Source: CAVWUA01 sp963758025 (GTDB lineage Bacteria > Planctomycetota > Planctomycetia > Isosphaerales > Isosphaeraceae). From it: 64,000 bases of DNA. Of this stretch, positions 36,825 through 48,800 are shown one piece after another. Position 1 is the first letter of the stretch. Every line of letters starts with the position of its first letter. Both the position numbers and the translations under genes were made by a program. The notes beneath the pieces were generated by a model. The model did not search any database, was not told the origin of the DNA, and saw only the letters and a program-made list of their open reading frames with translations. The DNA lies in the NCBI GenBank assembly GCA_963758025.1, contig CAVWUA010000007.1, positions 62,001 through 126,000 on the forward strand, read 5' to 3'.

Positions 36825-39095
36825 CTATTCACTGCCGCCCCTCCAGGGCGAAGAGGGAGGCATCATCCCGAGCGCGGCAACGAGAATCATCCACTGCGTA
36901 ATTCCTGACGGATTTCTCCGATCCGGACGGACGCGATAGATCTTGAAACGCGGGTCCACCGGGTGGTGGACGCCGTACAACGGCTCGAACGTCTCGGGAT
37001 GCGTCTCGGCCCACTGCCGCTCGATCGGGAAACCCTGGCGGTCCGCGACGTTATGCGGCCCCTCCGCCGGGTCCACGCGGGTCACGACGAGCATCTGGAT
37101 GCCCTCGGCCCTCAGGTTCGCGAGCCACGCGTCATAATCCCGCTCCATCCGGTCCCAGCCCGGACGCGGATACGGCCAGTTCGGTTGCCCCCGGCGCCGG
37201 GCCTCACGATGGTAATCGTGCAGGAGCCAGTCGCGATGAGAATTCACGTTCACGTAGCGCACCTCATTGCGCAGCCCCGTGCCCAGCAGGTAATAGGGAA
37301 TATCCGTCCCGGCATAGGCGATGCGAACGCCCTCAGGGCCGGCCCGGAGATCGAGCTGGACCCAGCCGGCGTGAAAGTCACGAAACGGGGGGAAGAAACT
37401 CTGTCGAGGGTTCCAGGCGGCGGGAGACATCGGCACGGCCCAGGCGACGCACAGGGCGAACGTCACGATCGTGGCCAGGGTGAAGCGGCCGGGGCGGCGG
37501 CTGGCGGGCGAAGCGTCCCCACGTCCACGAGGCGATCAAGGCCCCGATCAGCAGCGGCACCATGAGCGGAAGGAGCGGTCTCACCAGCGGTAGCGGAGCA
37601 TCGAGCGCGTTGGGGATCTCTTCGCTGAAGTCCCAGAACGCGCGGGAGGTTCTGTCCGAGAACGGCCATTGCGCCGGGGTCAGCATGTGCAGGGTCAAGA
37701 GCAAGGCCGCGAGCCCCCGCAGCCAGAGGCTCCGGTCCAGCAGCCGGGCCATCGGCACGACGGCCAGGCCGAGCGCCTGGATCATGAACCGTTGCTGCGT
37801 CCGGTACGGGATGAACAGCCAGTAGAGCGCGACATTCCCCAGGGCCAGGGCCACACAGGCCCAGACCCAGCGGTCGTCGCGGCGGCGCACCCCGCCGATC
37901 CTCCAGCAACCCACCAGCGCGGCCAGCCACAACGGCATGAGCCGGGGGTCGAGCACGACCATCAGGATATCCAGCAAGGCCCTCCAGTCGTCTCGGGGAA
38001 TGTAGTACTGGCTGAGCCGCATGACCTCCGAGCCGTACCATCCGACCAGCCAGACGTGGCCAAGGAACGCCACCTGGAGCGGATAGAGCGGGTTGCCCGT
38101 CAGCCAGGCGTTGCGGGCGAACCAGTACCCCGCGGGGACCATCGGGAGCACCAGGACCAGACCGATCTGCCCGAACCGAGCCCGCCAGGAACGCGATCGC
38201 CAGAGGACCGCGGCCATCGCCAGCACGAGCAGCGGCGGAACGAACACCGTGCCGGTCGGCTTCGTGCCCCACGCCCCCCCGGCCGCCAGCGCGGCGAGCA
38301 CGAGCGGCCCCGCGCGATCTTCCCCCTGGACATACCGCAGAAGGTAATACACCGCGACGAGGTATCCGGCGACGAAGATCGCATCGACGTTCGGCTCGAA
38401 CGCGAAGACGAACAGCGGGATATTCGTGACAAAAAGCGCGACCGCCACGACCGCCGCCACCCGTCGGGCGCCGAGCCGTCGAGCGATCGCGTACGCGGCG
38501 AGCACCGTCAGGGCCAGGAACGGCAACTGGCCGACCTTCGCGAAGCGATCCCCGCCGAAGCCGATCATCAGCCAGGTGAACCAGAGGTCGCCGACCGCCG
38601 GAAAGTACGTCGCGGCGTTCTCGCCGAAGGGGGTCGCGATGGGAAACAGCCGCCCCGCCTTCCACCACCGCGCCGCGAAGTAGAGGTGATAGATCGGCCC
38701 GTCACTGACGACCTTCACCGGCCCCAGAAACGCCTTCGTCCCGAGGAAAACGGTGGTGGCGAGGATCGGAGCGAGCACCAGCGTTCCCGTCCATTCCCAG
38801 CGCGGACCGTCCGGCTCCGTCGGCGATGAGTCCACCCCCTCCGCGCCCGGCCCCGGGCCAGACGAGCCGCCAGGCCGATCAAGACCGCCAGAGCCGACCA
38901 CCCCGCCAGCATGGGCCGGTTCAAGGCCCCCACCACGCCGAGCAGCTCCATTCCCAGCGTGATCCAGACCCAGCCCAGCGTCGCGGTCGCCAGAAGCCGG
39001 TCCAGCCCCGCCGGCCGCCGCAGGCCGTCGCGGGCCACGGCGTACGCGCCCAGGGCCACCAGCCCGTTCAGGAACAACGTCGCAAGCCAGCCCAC
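36825..39095 (-). CDS. Large polytopic membrane glycosyltransferase-like protein (two frame breaks)
   Basis: About 757 residues. After a first helix (LATLFLNGLVALGAYAVARD), a shift near 38838 leads to an acidic linker and a GT-C-like membrane core: GPIYHLYFAARWWKAGRLFP, AATYFPAVGDLWFTWLMIGF, many further helices and the loop YGSEVMRLSQYYIPRDDW. A second shift near 37495 joins the last helix (FTLATIVTFALCVAWAV) to a periplasmic tail (YHREARRRGQPNWPYPRPGW, VTRVDPAEGPHNVADRQGFP). The start is GTG 39095. The plan fits lipid-linked-sugar glycosyltransferases, though the usual early catalytic Asp/Glu is not certain. The continuity of hydropathy across both breaks supports one gene. No closely linked partner is obvious. 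Confidence 0.65.
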
Positions 39096-39464
39096 GGCGC
39101 CTCGCCTCCAACCCCACGCGACCTCACCGTTAATTTCCCGCCACGCACCATCTTACGAAAGCGGCACCACTTCCACACCCAGGCATGGATTTCCCATGCT
39201 CCCCCTTGACCCGATCGACCATTTCAAGCATTGTTTAACGTAGGGAAATGGTCGAGACGGACGAGATGATCTCGATCATTTTCCCGATCGTTCCACGCGG
39301 ATTCCACCTTCCGCCGCTCCCGCGTGGCGGAAGGAGCGTACCTACCACCCGTCGAGCGGGATTGTTCTCCTGGGCCAGGCTTTCCGAACAGCCTGGAGGG
39401 AGCCGGTTCCGGGCGGGAGCCAACCGAAATGGACCTCTGCTCGAATTGCGAGGGAGCCCGCCCC
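39096..39464. other. Divergent intergenic region with two hairpins
   Basis: No gene is seen between the divergent membrane glycosyltransferase and DUF1549 genes. Two hairpins occur: CCTTCCGCC (39307-39315) with GGCGGAAGG (39326-39334), and CCAGGCT with AGCCTGG near 39375-39396. Promoters for both directions should lie here, but I could not identify convincing -35/-10 pairs. Confidence 0.4.
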
Positions 39465-41888
39465 ATGCTCCGTTATCTGTCCACCCTGCTGATCGCGTTC
39501 TTGCCCGGACTGGTTTCCCTGACCGCCCGCGCCTCGGAGCGGCTGGAGGTCTTCCCGGCGACCATCACGCTCGACGGCCCGGCGGCATCGCAGCGCCTGG
39601 TGGTGCTCCGCGCCGATGACGGCGGGAACCGTCAGGACGTGACGGCCGAGGCACGGATCGAACCGGTCGGGGAATCGTGACCCTCGACGATCGCGGTCAC
39701 CTGCGGCCGTCGGCGGACGGGAAGGGGGAGGTCGTCGTGCGGCTCGGCTCGCTGGAGGCACGGGTGCCGGTCACCGTCACGAACGCCGGTGAGCCGAGGT
39801 CGGTCAGCTTCCGCAACGAGCTGGTTCCGGCCCTGACGAAGCTCGGGTGCAACCAGGGGGCCTGTCACGGGGCGCAGCACGGCAAGGGGGGGTTCAAGCT
39901 CTCGCTGCTGGGCTTCGAGCCGAAACCGGACTACACGGAGATCGTCAAGAGCGCGGAGGGGCGGCGGATCTCGCCGTCGATGCCCGAGGAGAGCCTGCTG
40001 CTCCTGAAGCCGACGCTGACCGTGGCTCACGGCGGGGGCAAGCGGCTGGAACCGGAATCGCGCGTGTATCGGCTCGTCCAGGCAGTGGCTGGAGCAGGGG
40101 GCCACCCCGCCGCGCGACGATGCCCCGACGTCCAGAGCCTGACCGTCCTGCCCGAACATCGCGTGATGGAACCGGATCAAGCGCAACACCTTGTGGCGAT
40201 GGCGACCTTCAGCGACGGCACGGTCCGCGACGTGACCGATGACGCCAAGTTCGACGCCCTGAACGAGGGGATCGCCAGCGTCACCCCTGAGGGGGTCGCC
40301 CGCACGATCCGCCAGGGGGAGACGAACATCCTGGTCCGTTACCAGGGGCACGCCGCGATGTCCCGCCTGACGGTCCCGTATGCGACCGACAAGGAGTTCG
40401 ACTTCCCGCCCGAGCAACGTCATCGACGAGCTGGCCGCCGCCAAGTGGCGGGAGCTGGGGCTGGTCCCCTCGCCGGCCTGCACGGACGCGGAGTTCCTCC
40501 GCCGCGTGATGCTCGACACGGTCGGCACGCTGCCGACGCCGGACGAGATCGACGCCTTCCTCGCCGACGACGACCCGGAGAAGCGGTCGAAGCTGATCGA
40601 CCAGGTGCTCGACCGGCCGGAATACGTCGATTTCTGGGTCCTGAAGTGGGGCGACATCCTCCGCGTCAACTCGACCAAGCTGGGCGCCCAGGGGATGCTC
40701 GCCTTCAACCTCTGGCTCCGCGAGTCGTTCCGGGCCAACACGCCGGTCGATGAGATGGTCCACGAACTGGTCACGGCTCAGGGGTCGATCTACACGAACG
40801 GCCCGGCCAACTACTTCCGCGTGGCCAGCAACCCCGAGGAACTGGCCGAGACCACCGCGCAGGTCTTCATGGGCGTGCGGCTCCAGTGCGCCAAGTGCCA
40901 CCACCACCCGTTCGAGGCGTACGGTCAGGACGACTATTACGGCCTGGCCGCCTATTTCGCCCGGATGCGGACCAAGAACAGCGACGAGTTCGGCCTGTTC
41001 GGTCGGGAGCAGGTCATCTACGTCGCCAACTCGGGCGAGGTTCGCCAGCCGCGTACCGGGAAGGTCATGGAGCCGACCCCGTTGAACGATGAGCCGGCCG
41101 ACGACCCGGTCGATCGCCGCCGCGCCCTGGCCGACTGGCTCACCGAGGCCGACAACCCCTGGCTCGCCCGCAACATCGTCAACCGCTACTGGGGCTACCT
41201 CTTCGGCAAGGGGCTGGTCAACCCGATCGACGACCTCCGCGAGACGAACCCGGCGAGCAACCCCGAACTGCTCGACGCCCTCGCCGAGGCGTTCGTCCAG
41301 AACGGCTACGACCTGAAGGCCCTCCTGCGCCTGATCCTCAACAGCCGGGTCTATCAGCTCAGCGCGATCCCCACGCCCGACAACCGGCTCGACACCACGT
41401 TCTTCTCGTACCATCCATTGAAGCGGCTGACCGCCGAGCAATTGCTCGACGCGGTGAACATGGCCACCGGGACCACCGAGAAATTCCGCGGCCAGCCCGA
41501 CGGCACCCGCGCAATCTCTTTGCCGGACCCGAGTTACGACTCGTACTTCCTCGACGTCTTCGGCCGCCCCGAACGGGTGATCGCCTGCGAATGCGAGCGC
41601 AGCGCCGACCCGACCCTCGGCCAGGCGCTTCACCTGATGAACAGCGACCTGATCAACCGCAAGCTCGCCGACCCGAACGGCCGCCTGGCGACGATGCTCA
41701 AGGACCCGAAGCTGACCGACGAGACGCTGATCCAGACCCTCTACCACCGGACCTTCAGCCGCCCCGCCACCCCTCGGGAAATCGACGACGCCCGGACGGT
41801 CCTGGACGCGGCCCCCGACCGCACCCAGGGCGCCCAGGACCTGTTCTGGGGACTGATGAACGCGAAGGAGTTCCTGTTCAATCATTGA
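39465..41888 (+). CDS. DUF1549 + DUF1553 'planctomycete cytochrome' secreted protein (four frame breaks)
   Basis: About 807 residues. A signal peptide (MLRYLSTLLIAFLPGLVSL) precedes Ig-like strands. Then comes VSFRNELVPALTKLGCNQGA with CNQGACH, a heme-c-like CxxxCH variant of the PSD1 group, and a second Ig-like BIG2 region (DGTVRDVTDDAKFDALNEGI). The DUF1549 core follows (FLRRVMLDTVGTLPTPDEID, LRESFRANTPVDEMVHELVT, QCAKCHHHPFE) and then DUF1553 (LADWLTEADNPWLARNIVNR, RLTAEQLLDAVNMATGTTEK). Breaks lie near 39670, 40075, 40130 and 40413; the second and third cancel, restoring the frame after QWLEQGATPPRDDAP. These planctomycete-enriched proteins are thought to be extracytoplasmic and possibly redox-active, with unknown substrates. 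The WD40-cytochrome gene follows 110 bases later. Confidence 0.86.
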
Positions 41889-41915
41889 TGGACGCTGATG
41901 CGCCAGGTTCCGCGT

Positions 41916-41968
41916 GATGGCGGACGCGGGCGGAATGCCTCGCATCCGCCATCGAATCGTCCGCCATC
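41916..41968. repeat. Compound inverted repeat between DUF1553 and WD40 genes
   Basis: GATGGCGGACG (41916-41926) pairs with CGTCCGCCATC (41958-41968). Inside it, GGCGGA (41929-41934) pairs with TCCGCC (41945-41950). It occupies the 110-base gap between two same-strand genes and could attenuate transcription or stabilise mRNA. Confidence 0.45.
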
Positions 41969-41998
41969 CCTCATCCTTCCCCGATCGAGCCTCTTCCC

Positions 41999-43609
41999 AT
42001 GAACCGCCCACCTTACCTCACCGCACTCCTGCTTTTGCTTGGCCTGCCGCTTGGGTCCTCGGCCCGCGCGGAGGATGCACCAACGTATGAACAGGATATC
42101 AAGCCGGTTCTGAATAAACGCTGTACCGTCTGCCATAACGCGAAGAAGGTCGGCGACGAGGACCTTTCGGGCGGTCTGGCGCTCGATACCTACGAGGCGA
42201 TCCGGAAAGGGACCGCCGACCACACGATCGTCACGCCGGGCAAGGGGGACGAGAGCGAGCTGTACCGGCGTCTGGTGGAAACGGATGAGTTTCTCCGCAT
42301 GCCGCTCATGGAACCCCCGCTCCCGGAGGATCAGCGCACCTTGATCCAACGCTGGATCGACGCGGGAATGCCGCGCGGTGAGGCCTCCGTTCCGGCCGGG
42401 AACAACATCAAGGCCGAGGCGTCCGCACCACCGAGTCGCCGGCTGGTCCGCACGCTCGACGTGGTGCTGCCGTCCGAGGTCAAGGTTCCGAAGGGGGTCG
42501 AGGGGATGGGGGAGGGCGGCCCCCTGGAGGTCGCCCTGAAGATCGGTCCGCTGCCCCCGGTCTCGGCGGTCGTCTTCCGCCCCGATGGCGGGCAACTGGC
42601 CGTCGGCACGGCGGGGCAGGTCGTGATCTGGGACATGGAGAACCATAAACCCGCCGCTACCTTGACCGGGATTCCCGGTCTGGTGCACGCCCTGGCCTAC
42701 AGTCCCGACGGCAAGCAACTGGCCGTCGGCGCGGGCCTGCCCGCGCGGTCGGGCTCGGTGCGGGTCTATCACGTCCCCGACGGCTCGCTCCAGTACGATC
42801 TGACCGGCCACGAGGATGTCGTGTACGGCCTCGCGTTCCGTCCCGACGGCGCGCAGCTCGCCTCCGCCGGCTTCGACAACACGGTTCGGTTCTGGAACCT
42901 CGCCAGCGGTCAGCCCGAGGGGGTCTTCGAAGGGCACTCCGATTTCGTGAACGAGATCGCCTACACCCCCGACGGCCAGAAGCTCCTCAGCGCGAGCAAG
43001 GACCGCTCGATCAAGGAATCCGACCCGAAGACCGCCGAGGGCATCCGCACGTTCAGCGAGCATAACGAGAACGTGCTGGCCCTGGCCATCCGGCCGGACG
43101 GCAAGGGGTTCGTCACGGCCGGTGACGAGCCGCAGCTCCGCTGGTGGGAGTTCGACCAGCCGACCAAATCCATGAAGCGTGTCGGCGGCCACGGCGGCCC
43201 GGTCCACGAGCTGGCCTTCAGCGACAACGGCAAACGGCTGATCTCAGCCGGCGGCGACAACTCGGTGCGGCTCTGGGACGGCCAGAGCGGGGCCTCGCAG
43301 CGATCCCTGCCCGGTCCGAACGAGTGGCAGTACGCGGTGGCCCTCTCTCCCGACGGCCACCTCGCCGCGGCCGGCGGCTGGGACGGCATCGCCCGCGTCT
43401 GGGACGCCGACAACGGCACGCTCCTCTTGACCCTGCTCCAACCCCCCGGCCCCCAGGCCGATCAGCCCGACTGGCTGGCTCTGACGCCGCAGGGGGATTG
43501 GACCGCCTCCGACGGCCTGAACGCTCTCGCCCGCTGGCGTGTCGGTGGCCGCGAGGTCGCCACGGATGCGGTCGCGACGGCGATCCAGAAGACCCGGGAC
43601 GGGAAGTGA
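41999..43609 (+). CDS. Cytochrome-c-domain / WD40 beta-propeller protein, secreted
   Basis: 536 residues, unbroken. Signal peptide (LTALLLLLGLPLGSSARA), then a c-type cytochrome domain with YEQDIKPVLNKRCTVCHNAK (heme motif CTVCH) and the PSCyt1 pattern: GGLALDTYEAIRKG, DESELYRRLVETDEFLRMPL, DQRTLIQRWIDAGMP. A linker leads to about six or seven WD40 repeats forming a propeller: AVVFRPDGGQLAVGTAGQVV, VYGLAFRPDGAQLASAGFDN, VALSPDGHLAAAGGWDGIAR. Such PSCyt1-WD40 fusions are typical of planctomycetes and usually accompany DUF1549/DUF1553 genes, as here. It probably acts in the periplasm-like compartment as an electron-transfer or scaffold partner. The PPC-domain gene follows 37 bases later. Confidence 0.92.
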   Translation: MNRPPYLTALLLLLGLPLGSSARAEDAPTYEQDIKPVLNKRCTVCHNAKKVGDEDLSGGLALDTYEAIRKGTADHTIVTPGKGDESELYRRLVETDEFLRMPLMEPPLPEDQRTLIQRWIDAGMPRGEASVPAGNNIKAEASAPPSRRLVRTLDVVLPSEVKVPKGVEGMGEGGPLEVALKIGPLPPVSAVVFRPDGGQLAVGTAGQVVIWDMENHKPAATLTGIPGLVHALAYSPDGKQLAVGAGLPARSGSVRVYHVPDGSLQYDLTGHEDVVYGLAFRPDGAQLASAGFDNTVRFWNLASGQPEGVFEGHSDFVNEIAYTPDGQKLLSASKDRSIKESDPKTAEGIRTFSEHNENVLALAIRPDGKGFVTAGDEPQLRWWEFDQPTKSMKRVGGHGGPVHELAFSDNGKRLISAGGDNSVRLWDGQSGASQRSLPGPNEWQYAVALSPDGHLAAAGGWDGIARVWDADNGTLLLTLLQPPGPQADQPDWLALTPQGDWTASDGLNALARWRVGGREVATDAVATAIQKTRDGK

Positions 43610-43646
43610 GAGAACAACATCACCGCGAGAACCGGAGGCCCCCTCG

Positions 43647-45741
43647 ATGAAGTCAGCGACAACGTATTCCGCGGCTCTCGTCGTCCTGCTCGCCGCGCTG
43701 GCGAACCAAGGCCGGGCGCAGACGTCGTATCCGATGATCACCCGCGTCGAGCCGACCGCCGTGCAACGGGGCCAGACGGTCGAGATCACGGTCCACATCG
43801 CCCAGGCCTTTGACAGGGCTTCGGCCCTGCTTTTTGAAGGGAAGGGCCTGTCCGCCGAGGTTCTCAAGGCGGAATCGAAGGAGAAGCCCCGGGCCGGCAT
43901 CCGCGGCACCCGAGCCACCGGCAAGGTCCAGGCCCGGCTGACCGTCGCCCCGGATGCGGACCTTGGCCCGCGAGAGCTTCGCGTGGTGACCACGGAGGGC
44001 GTCTCGTCCGTCGGCATGATCGTCATCGTGGCGGACCCCGTCATCACCGAAGCCGACGACAAGGCCAACGACACTCCAGCGGGTGCGCAGGAGATCACCC
44101 TGCCCGCGAGCATTTGCGGAATCGTCGAGAAGAACGAGGACGTCGATTGGTACGCCTTCCACGCCGAGGCCGGGCAGCGGATCACGTTCAACGTCTGGGG
44201 CAACCGGCTGGAGAACAAGATCCACGACCTGAACGCCCACCTCGACCCCATCCTGCAGTTGTTCGACGAGACCGGGCGCGAGCTGGCGGCCGACGACAAT
44301 GCCCTGTTTGCCGACCCGATGCTTTCCTATGAGTTCAAGAACGCCGGGACCTACCGGGTACAGATCCGCGACACGACCTACTCCGGCGACCAGAACTGGC
44401 CGTATGTCCTTCAAGCCACGGCAGGCCCCTACGCCACGTCCGTCTTTCCGCTGGCCGTCCACCCCGGAGAAGCCGCCGAGGTCCACGCCCGAGGATTCAA
44501 CATCAACGACACTCAGGCGATTATCCTGGATGTCCCTGGTGATGCCCGCCCCGGGCCGATCCGGCTCCCCTTGCCCACGGACAACGGCGCGACCCGACCC
44601 ATCGAGCTGGCCGTGACCGACCTGCCTCTGGCGACCGAAACCGACGATGCGTCCGAAACCCTCGACAAGGCCCAGGCCCTGACGATGCCTGTCGCTCTGA
44701 GCGGTCGACTCGGCGAGATCAACGACACGGATGCCTATCGCTTTGAGGCCAAGAAGGGACAGGTTTTCACCTTCGAGATCCAGTCGCGCCGCATCGGTTC
44801 GCAGGCAGACCCCGTCGTGCGAGTCATCGACGAGAAGGGCAAGCGCCTGGCCGAGCAGGACGATACGTTCGGTAAGGACCCTCGACTCGACTGGACTTCG
44901 CCCGCGGAAGGGGTGTTCGCCGTCCAGGTGACCGACCTGCACAGCCGAGGCGGTCCGGATTTCGGTTACGTGCTCCTGGCCGAGTCCGCCCGGCCCGACT
45001 TCACCGTGACCTGCGATCCGGACAAGATCAACGTCAGCCCGGGCGGCCGGACGACGCTGTTCGTCAAGGTCGATCGACGAACTGGCTTCAAGGGCCCCGT
45101 GACCTTTACGTGGGAAGGGTTACCGGAGGGCGTCTCGGCCAGTCCCTTGACGGTTCCCGAAACGATGGATCAGGGCGAGATCGTGGTCTCGGCCTTATCC
45201 GATGCCAAGCTCGGCGGCACGCTCGTCAGGCTCCGCGGTGAAGCCGAGACGGACGAAGGATCGCTGACGCGATGGGTGCAACCCCGGCAGGAGATTTATT
45301 CCCCCGGCGGTGGCCGCGCCTTGTTCGAAGTCGAGACGCTGGCCCTGGCCGTGACCGAGCCATCGGACATCACCGTCGAGGCCAAACCCGAGCGGATCAC
45401 GCTCCAGCCCGGAAAGACCGCCACGATCGACGTGACCGTGGAACGTCGTGAGGGATTCGACGGCCCGGTGAACCTGGCCATCGAGCTATCTCACCTGAAC
45501 CGCTCGTACGCCAGCCCGTTACCCAAGGGGGTTTCGGTCAAGTCGGGCAGCAAGACCCTTCTCGGTCCGAAGGAAACGGCGGGGAAGATCATCCTGGAGG
45601 CCAAAGCGGATGCCCAATGCTTGCGAGGATCTGCCGATCGCCGTCATGGGCCACGTCTCGATCAACTTCGTCGTCAAGACAGCCTACAGCAGTGCTCCTA
45701 TCCTCCTGACGGTGCCCGAAACGAAGAAGGACGAGAAGTAG
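43647..45741 (+). CDS. Secreted PPC-domain protein (pre-peptidase C-terminal domains, one frame break)
   Basis: About 697 residues. Signal peptide (YSAALVVLLAALANQGRA), an IPT-like start (PMITRVEPTAVQRGQTVEIT), then two or more PPC beta-sandwich domains: VEKNEDVDWYAFHAEAGQRI with GRELAADDNALFADPMLSYE, and INDTDAYRFEAKKGQVFTFE. Later Ig-like repeats include KPERITLQPGKTATIDVTVE and REGFDGPVNLAIEL. A shift near 45625 continues EDLPIAVMGHVSINFVVKTA to the TAG at 45739. PPC domains usually mediate binding or anchoring in secreted proteins; no protease domain is attached. CGGAGG before ATG 43647 supports the start. It is the third gene of the DUF1549-WD40-PPC unit, and a strong terminator follows. 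Confidence 0.88.
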
Positions 45742-45774
45742 AAGTAGGCACGCGGCGAGGACTCCAAAGTGGAA

Positions 45775-45810
45775 ACGGCCCGCGATGCGTTCGTTCGCAT
45801 CGCGGGCCGT
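45775..45810. terminator. 15-bp perfect hairpin, bidirectional terminator
   Basis: ACGGCCCGCGATGCG (45775-45789), loop TTCGTT, and the exact reverse complement at 45796-45810. It lies between the convergent ends of the PPC gene (45741) and the TPR gene (45844), where one terminator can serve both. No clear T-run follows on either strand. Confidence 0.6.
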
Positions 45811-45843
45811 GCTGTCAGGAGATCATCACCGATTGGGCTGCGT

Positions 45844-48800
45844 TCAGCGGGACGTCCTGGCCAGCAGGGAATCGATCTCGCTCGCGAGCGCGGGCGGGAG
45901 CTGATCCTGAGCATCCTTCGCCTTCGCCAGATAGGCGGACGCGCTGGAGGCCCGACCCGGATCATTGGCGAGCAACCGTCCCATGTGGAAATTCAGCACG
46001 GGATGCTCCTCCGCCTGGCTCAGCCCTTTCATGTAGGACTTCTCCGCATCGCGAGTGAGCTTCAATGCCTCCTGGATCGAGCCGAGCGTGTCGAAGAAGT
46101 CGGGCGGCAAGGTCGCCGGATCGACCCGTTTGAGCAAACCCTCCGCCAGGGCCAGGGCATCCTGGTTCTTGTCGAGGTACTGGTGCAGGATCCACGCCTT
46201 GTTGTTCACCGCCTCGACCGAGTTCGGCTGGGTCTTCAGAACCGCATCGTACTGAGCGACCGCCTGTTCGAACAGGTTGCGAGACGAGGCGGAGTCCGCG
46301 CCGGTCTCGGCCTTGCTCAAGAAGCATGTCGCCGTAGTTCAGGTGCAGGACCCAGGAGTCGAGCACCGGAGCAGCCTTCTCGATCCAGGCCAGGCCCAGG
46401 TCCGTCTGACCGGCTTTGTGGAAGCCGATGGCGGCGGCCAGGGCCATCTCGCCCGTCTTGTCGGCTCCGGCGTACTGCGACACCAGGGCCTGAGCCTGCT
46501 CAATCTCCTTGGCCGGAGCCGGCTGCCCCTCACCACGAGGCGAGCATAGATATTGAACCAGCATCGCCAGCGAGGTCGCGTCATTCGGCACGGCCTTCAG
46601 TGCGTCGGTCAGAGTCTGAACCGCCGGTCCGCGCTGATCGCTCATCATCTGGATGTCGGCGATCTGATGGTACGCCCCTGAGAACTTCGGATTCGATTGC
46701 AGGATGGAACGGAGAAGTTGAACCGCCTCGTCGCGACGGGCCGCGACCTGCGACGGTGTTCCGTCCTGATGCGCCAGGGCCCGGGCCTTCACGATCAGCG
46801 CCGCCGGCTCGGCCGACTTCGACTCCAGGAGCCAGTCCGCCTGGCGGACGGCTTCATCGAGATCGCCCGAGGCGAGACTCGCCTGCGCCAGGGCCAGGCG
46901 GATGTCCGTCCGCTTCGGAGCGCGGGAGACCGCCTCGGAATACTCCTTCGCCACTCCTTCGGCCCAGCCGCGAGCCGCCGCGATCTGGGCGCGGAGCATC
47001 GGACCGACCGGGGAATTCTTGTCGATCTGGTCGATCTCCGCAGTCAGTGCGAGCGCCCGATCGAGCTGCCCGGCGCGGGCGGCAAGTTCGGCTTCGGCCT
47101 GCGGGAAGACGACATCATCGGGGAACTTCGCGCGGAACTCACGGATCAACGTCGCGGTCTTTTCGTTGAACTTCCGTTCAGCCGACGGGTCTCCCTGGGC
47201 GGCGGCCGTCGCCGCTTGTGACGCCACGAGCCGTACGAGCATCGCGGCCAGGCTCGCATCCTTGGGGTCCTTTGCCAGCAGGTCACGGACGATCGTCTCG
47301 GCCTCCGCGTAACGACCAACATCGTGGAGCGTGTCCACCAGCAGGCGGCGGAATACGCCATTCGGATCGTCCTGAGCCTTCTCCTGGATGTAGGCCAGGG
47401 CCTCGTCGGCCTTGCCCGACATCTGGAGCACACGGTAACGGGCCTGAACCAGCTCGATCGAGGAGGGGTGTTCCTTCAAACCGTTATCGATCACGGCCAA
47501 GGCTCGCGTCAGGCCGGTGTCCGCAGGCGGAATGGTATTCTCGATCGCGGAGAGCATCAGGTGAATCGACGGCGGCTGGTCTCCGGAGGCAATTGCCTTG
47601 CGGAGCAGGGCGGCTGCCTGCGGTGGCTGATCCTGAGCCATCAGGAACGAACGCATCGCCACGGCGGGAGAATATCCTGGCGAGGACTGGAGCACGTGAT
47701 CGAGAAGACTTGAGGCACGGGCGTTCTCCCCGTTGACACGGTAGAAGTTCGCCGCGCGGACGAGTTCCTCGTTGCGCTCCTTGGAATCCTTGGGAAGATC
47801 TTTGAGCAGGGACTCGATCTCCTTACGAGCCGTCGGCCACTCCCCCTTGGCGTTCTGGGCCGAGACCATCTGCCAACGGACCATGCGTGCCTTATCACCA
47901 AGCTGGCCGCTTTGAAGCAATCCCTGGAGCCGCTGAATGGCGGCGTCGGGATCCTGGTTCTCCAGTGCGAGAGTCGCCAGAGCCCAGTCCGCAGCGTCTG
48001 ACAGGGACAGTCCATCCTCCAGTTCTTTCGATGGCTGCGCCTGGCGGATCTCCTCGTAGATCCGCATCGCCTCTTTCGGGTCCCCCGCGTTGCTATTGAG
48101 CTGAGCCTTCCAGAACAGGGCGACCTTATTGCCGGGGTCCTTCACCAAGGCGGCATCGAGGTGCTCCGCGGCAGAGCGTGGGTTGTTCCGCGCGATGTCA
48201 AGCTGGGCGTCAAGCAAGTCGGCGGCGGCGGCTTCCGACCATCGTTCCCGGATCGTGGCGATCGAGCGCTCGACGCTGGCGAAATCGCGGCGGGCCAGGT
48301 CGAGCAAAGCTAGCTGCACGAGCGGGCTGGAATTCTCGGCTCCCTCGGCGGCCTTCGCCAGTAAAGTTCGGGCCTCCTCCGGCTTGTTCAAGGTGCCAGC
48401 CAGAAGTTCGGCTCTAGCTTGAATGACATTGATGTTCTCTGGGTACGCTTTGAGGAACTCGGTCAGGATGCGGTCGGCCTCCTCGGGCTTGCCTTCCTTC
48501 AGGGAGAGGGCGGCATCGAGACCAGCCAGTTCGTCGCTGTCGGGAAAACGCTTTCGAGATTCACTGAGGAGCTTGCGAGCCTCGGCCGTCTTACCCTGAT
48601 CGCTGAGAGTCAGGACAGCGAGATGATCCGCAGCGGGTCCACCCTCCGCCTGAGACTTTAAGGCGTCGATGCGCTTCATCCCTTGCTCGCGATGGCCGAG
48701 CAAGATTTCGATCTGAGCCATTCTCAATTGCAGCGCGGGCGTGGCTTCCTGTCCGGCGGTGATCGCCTTCTGGAATGAGTTGAGAGCCTTGCTCAGCTCT

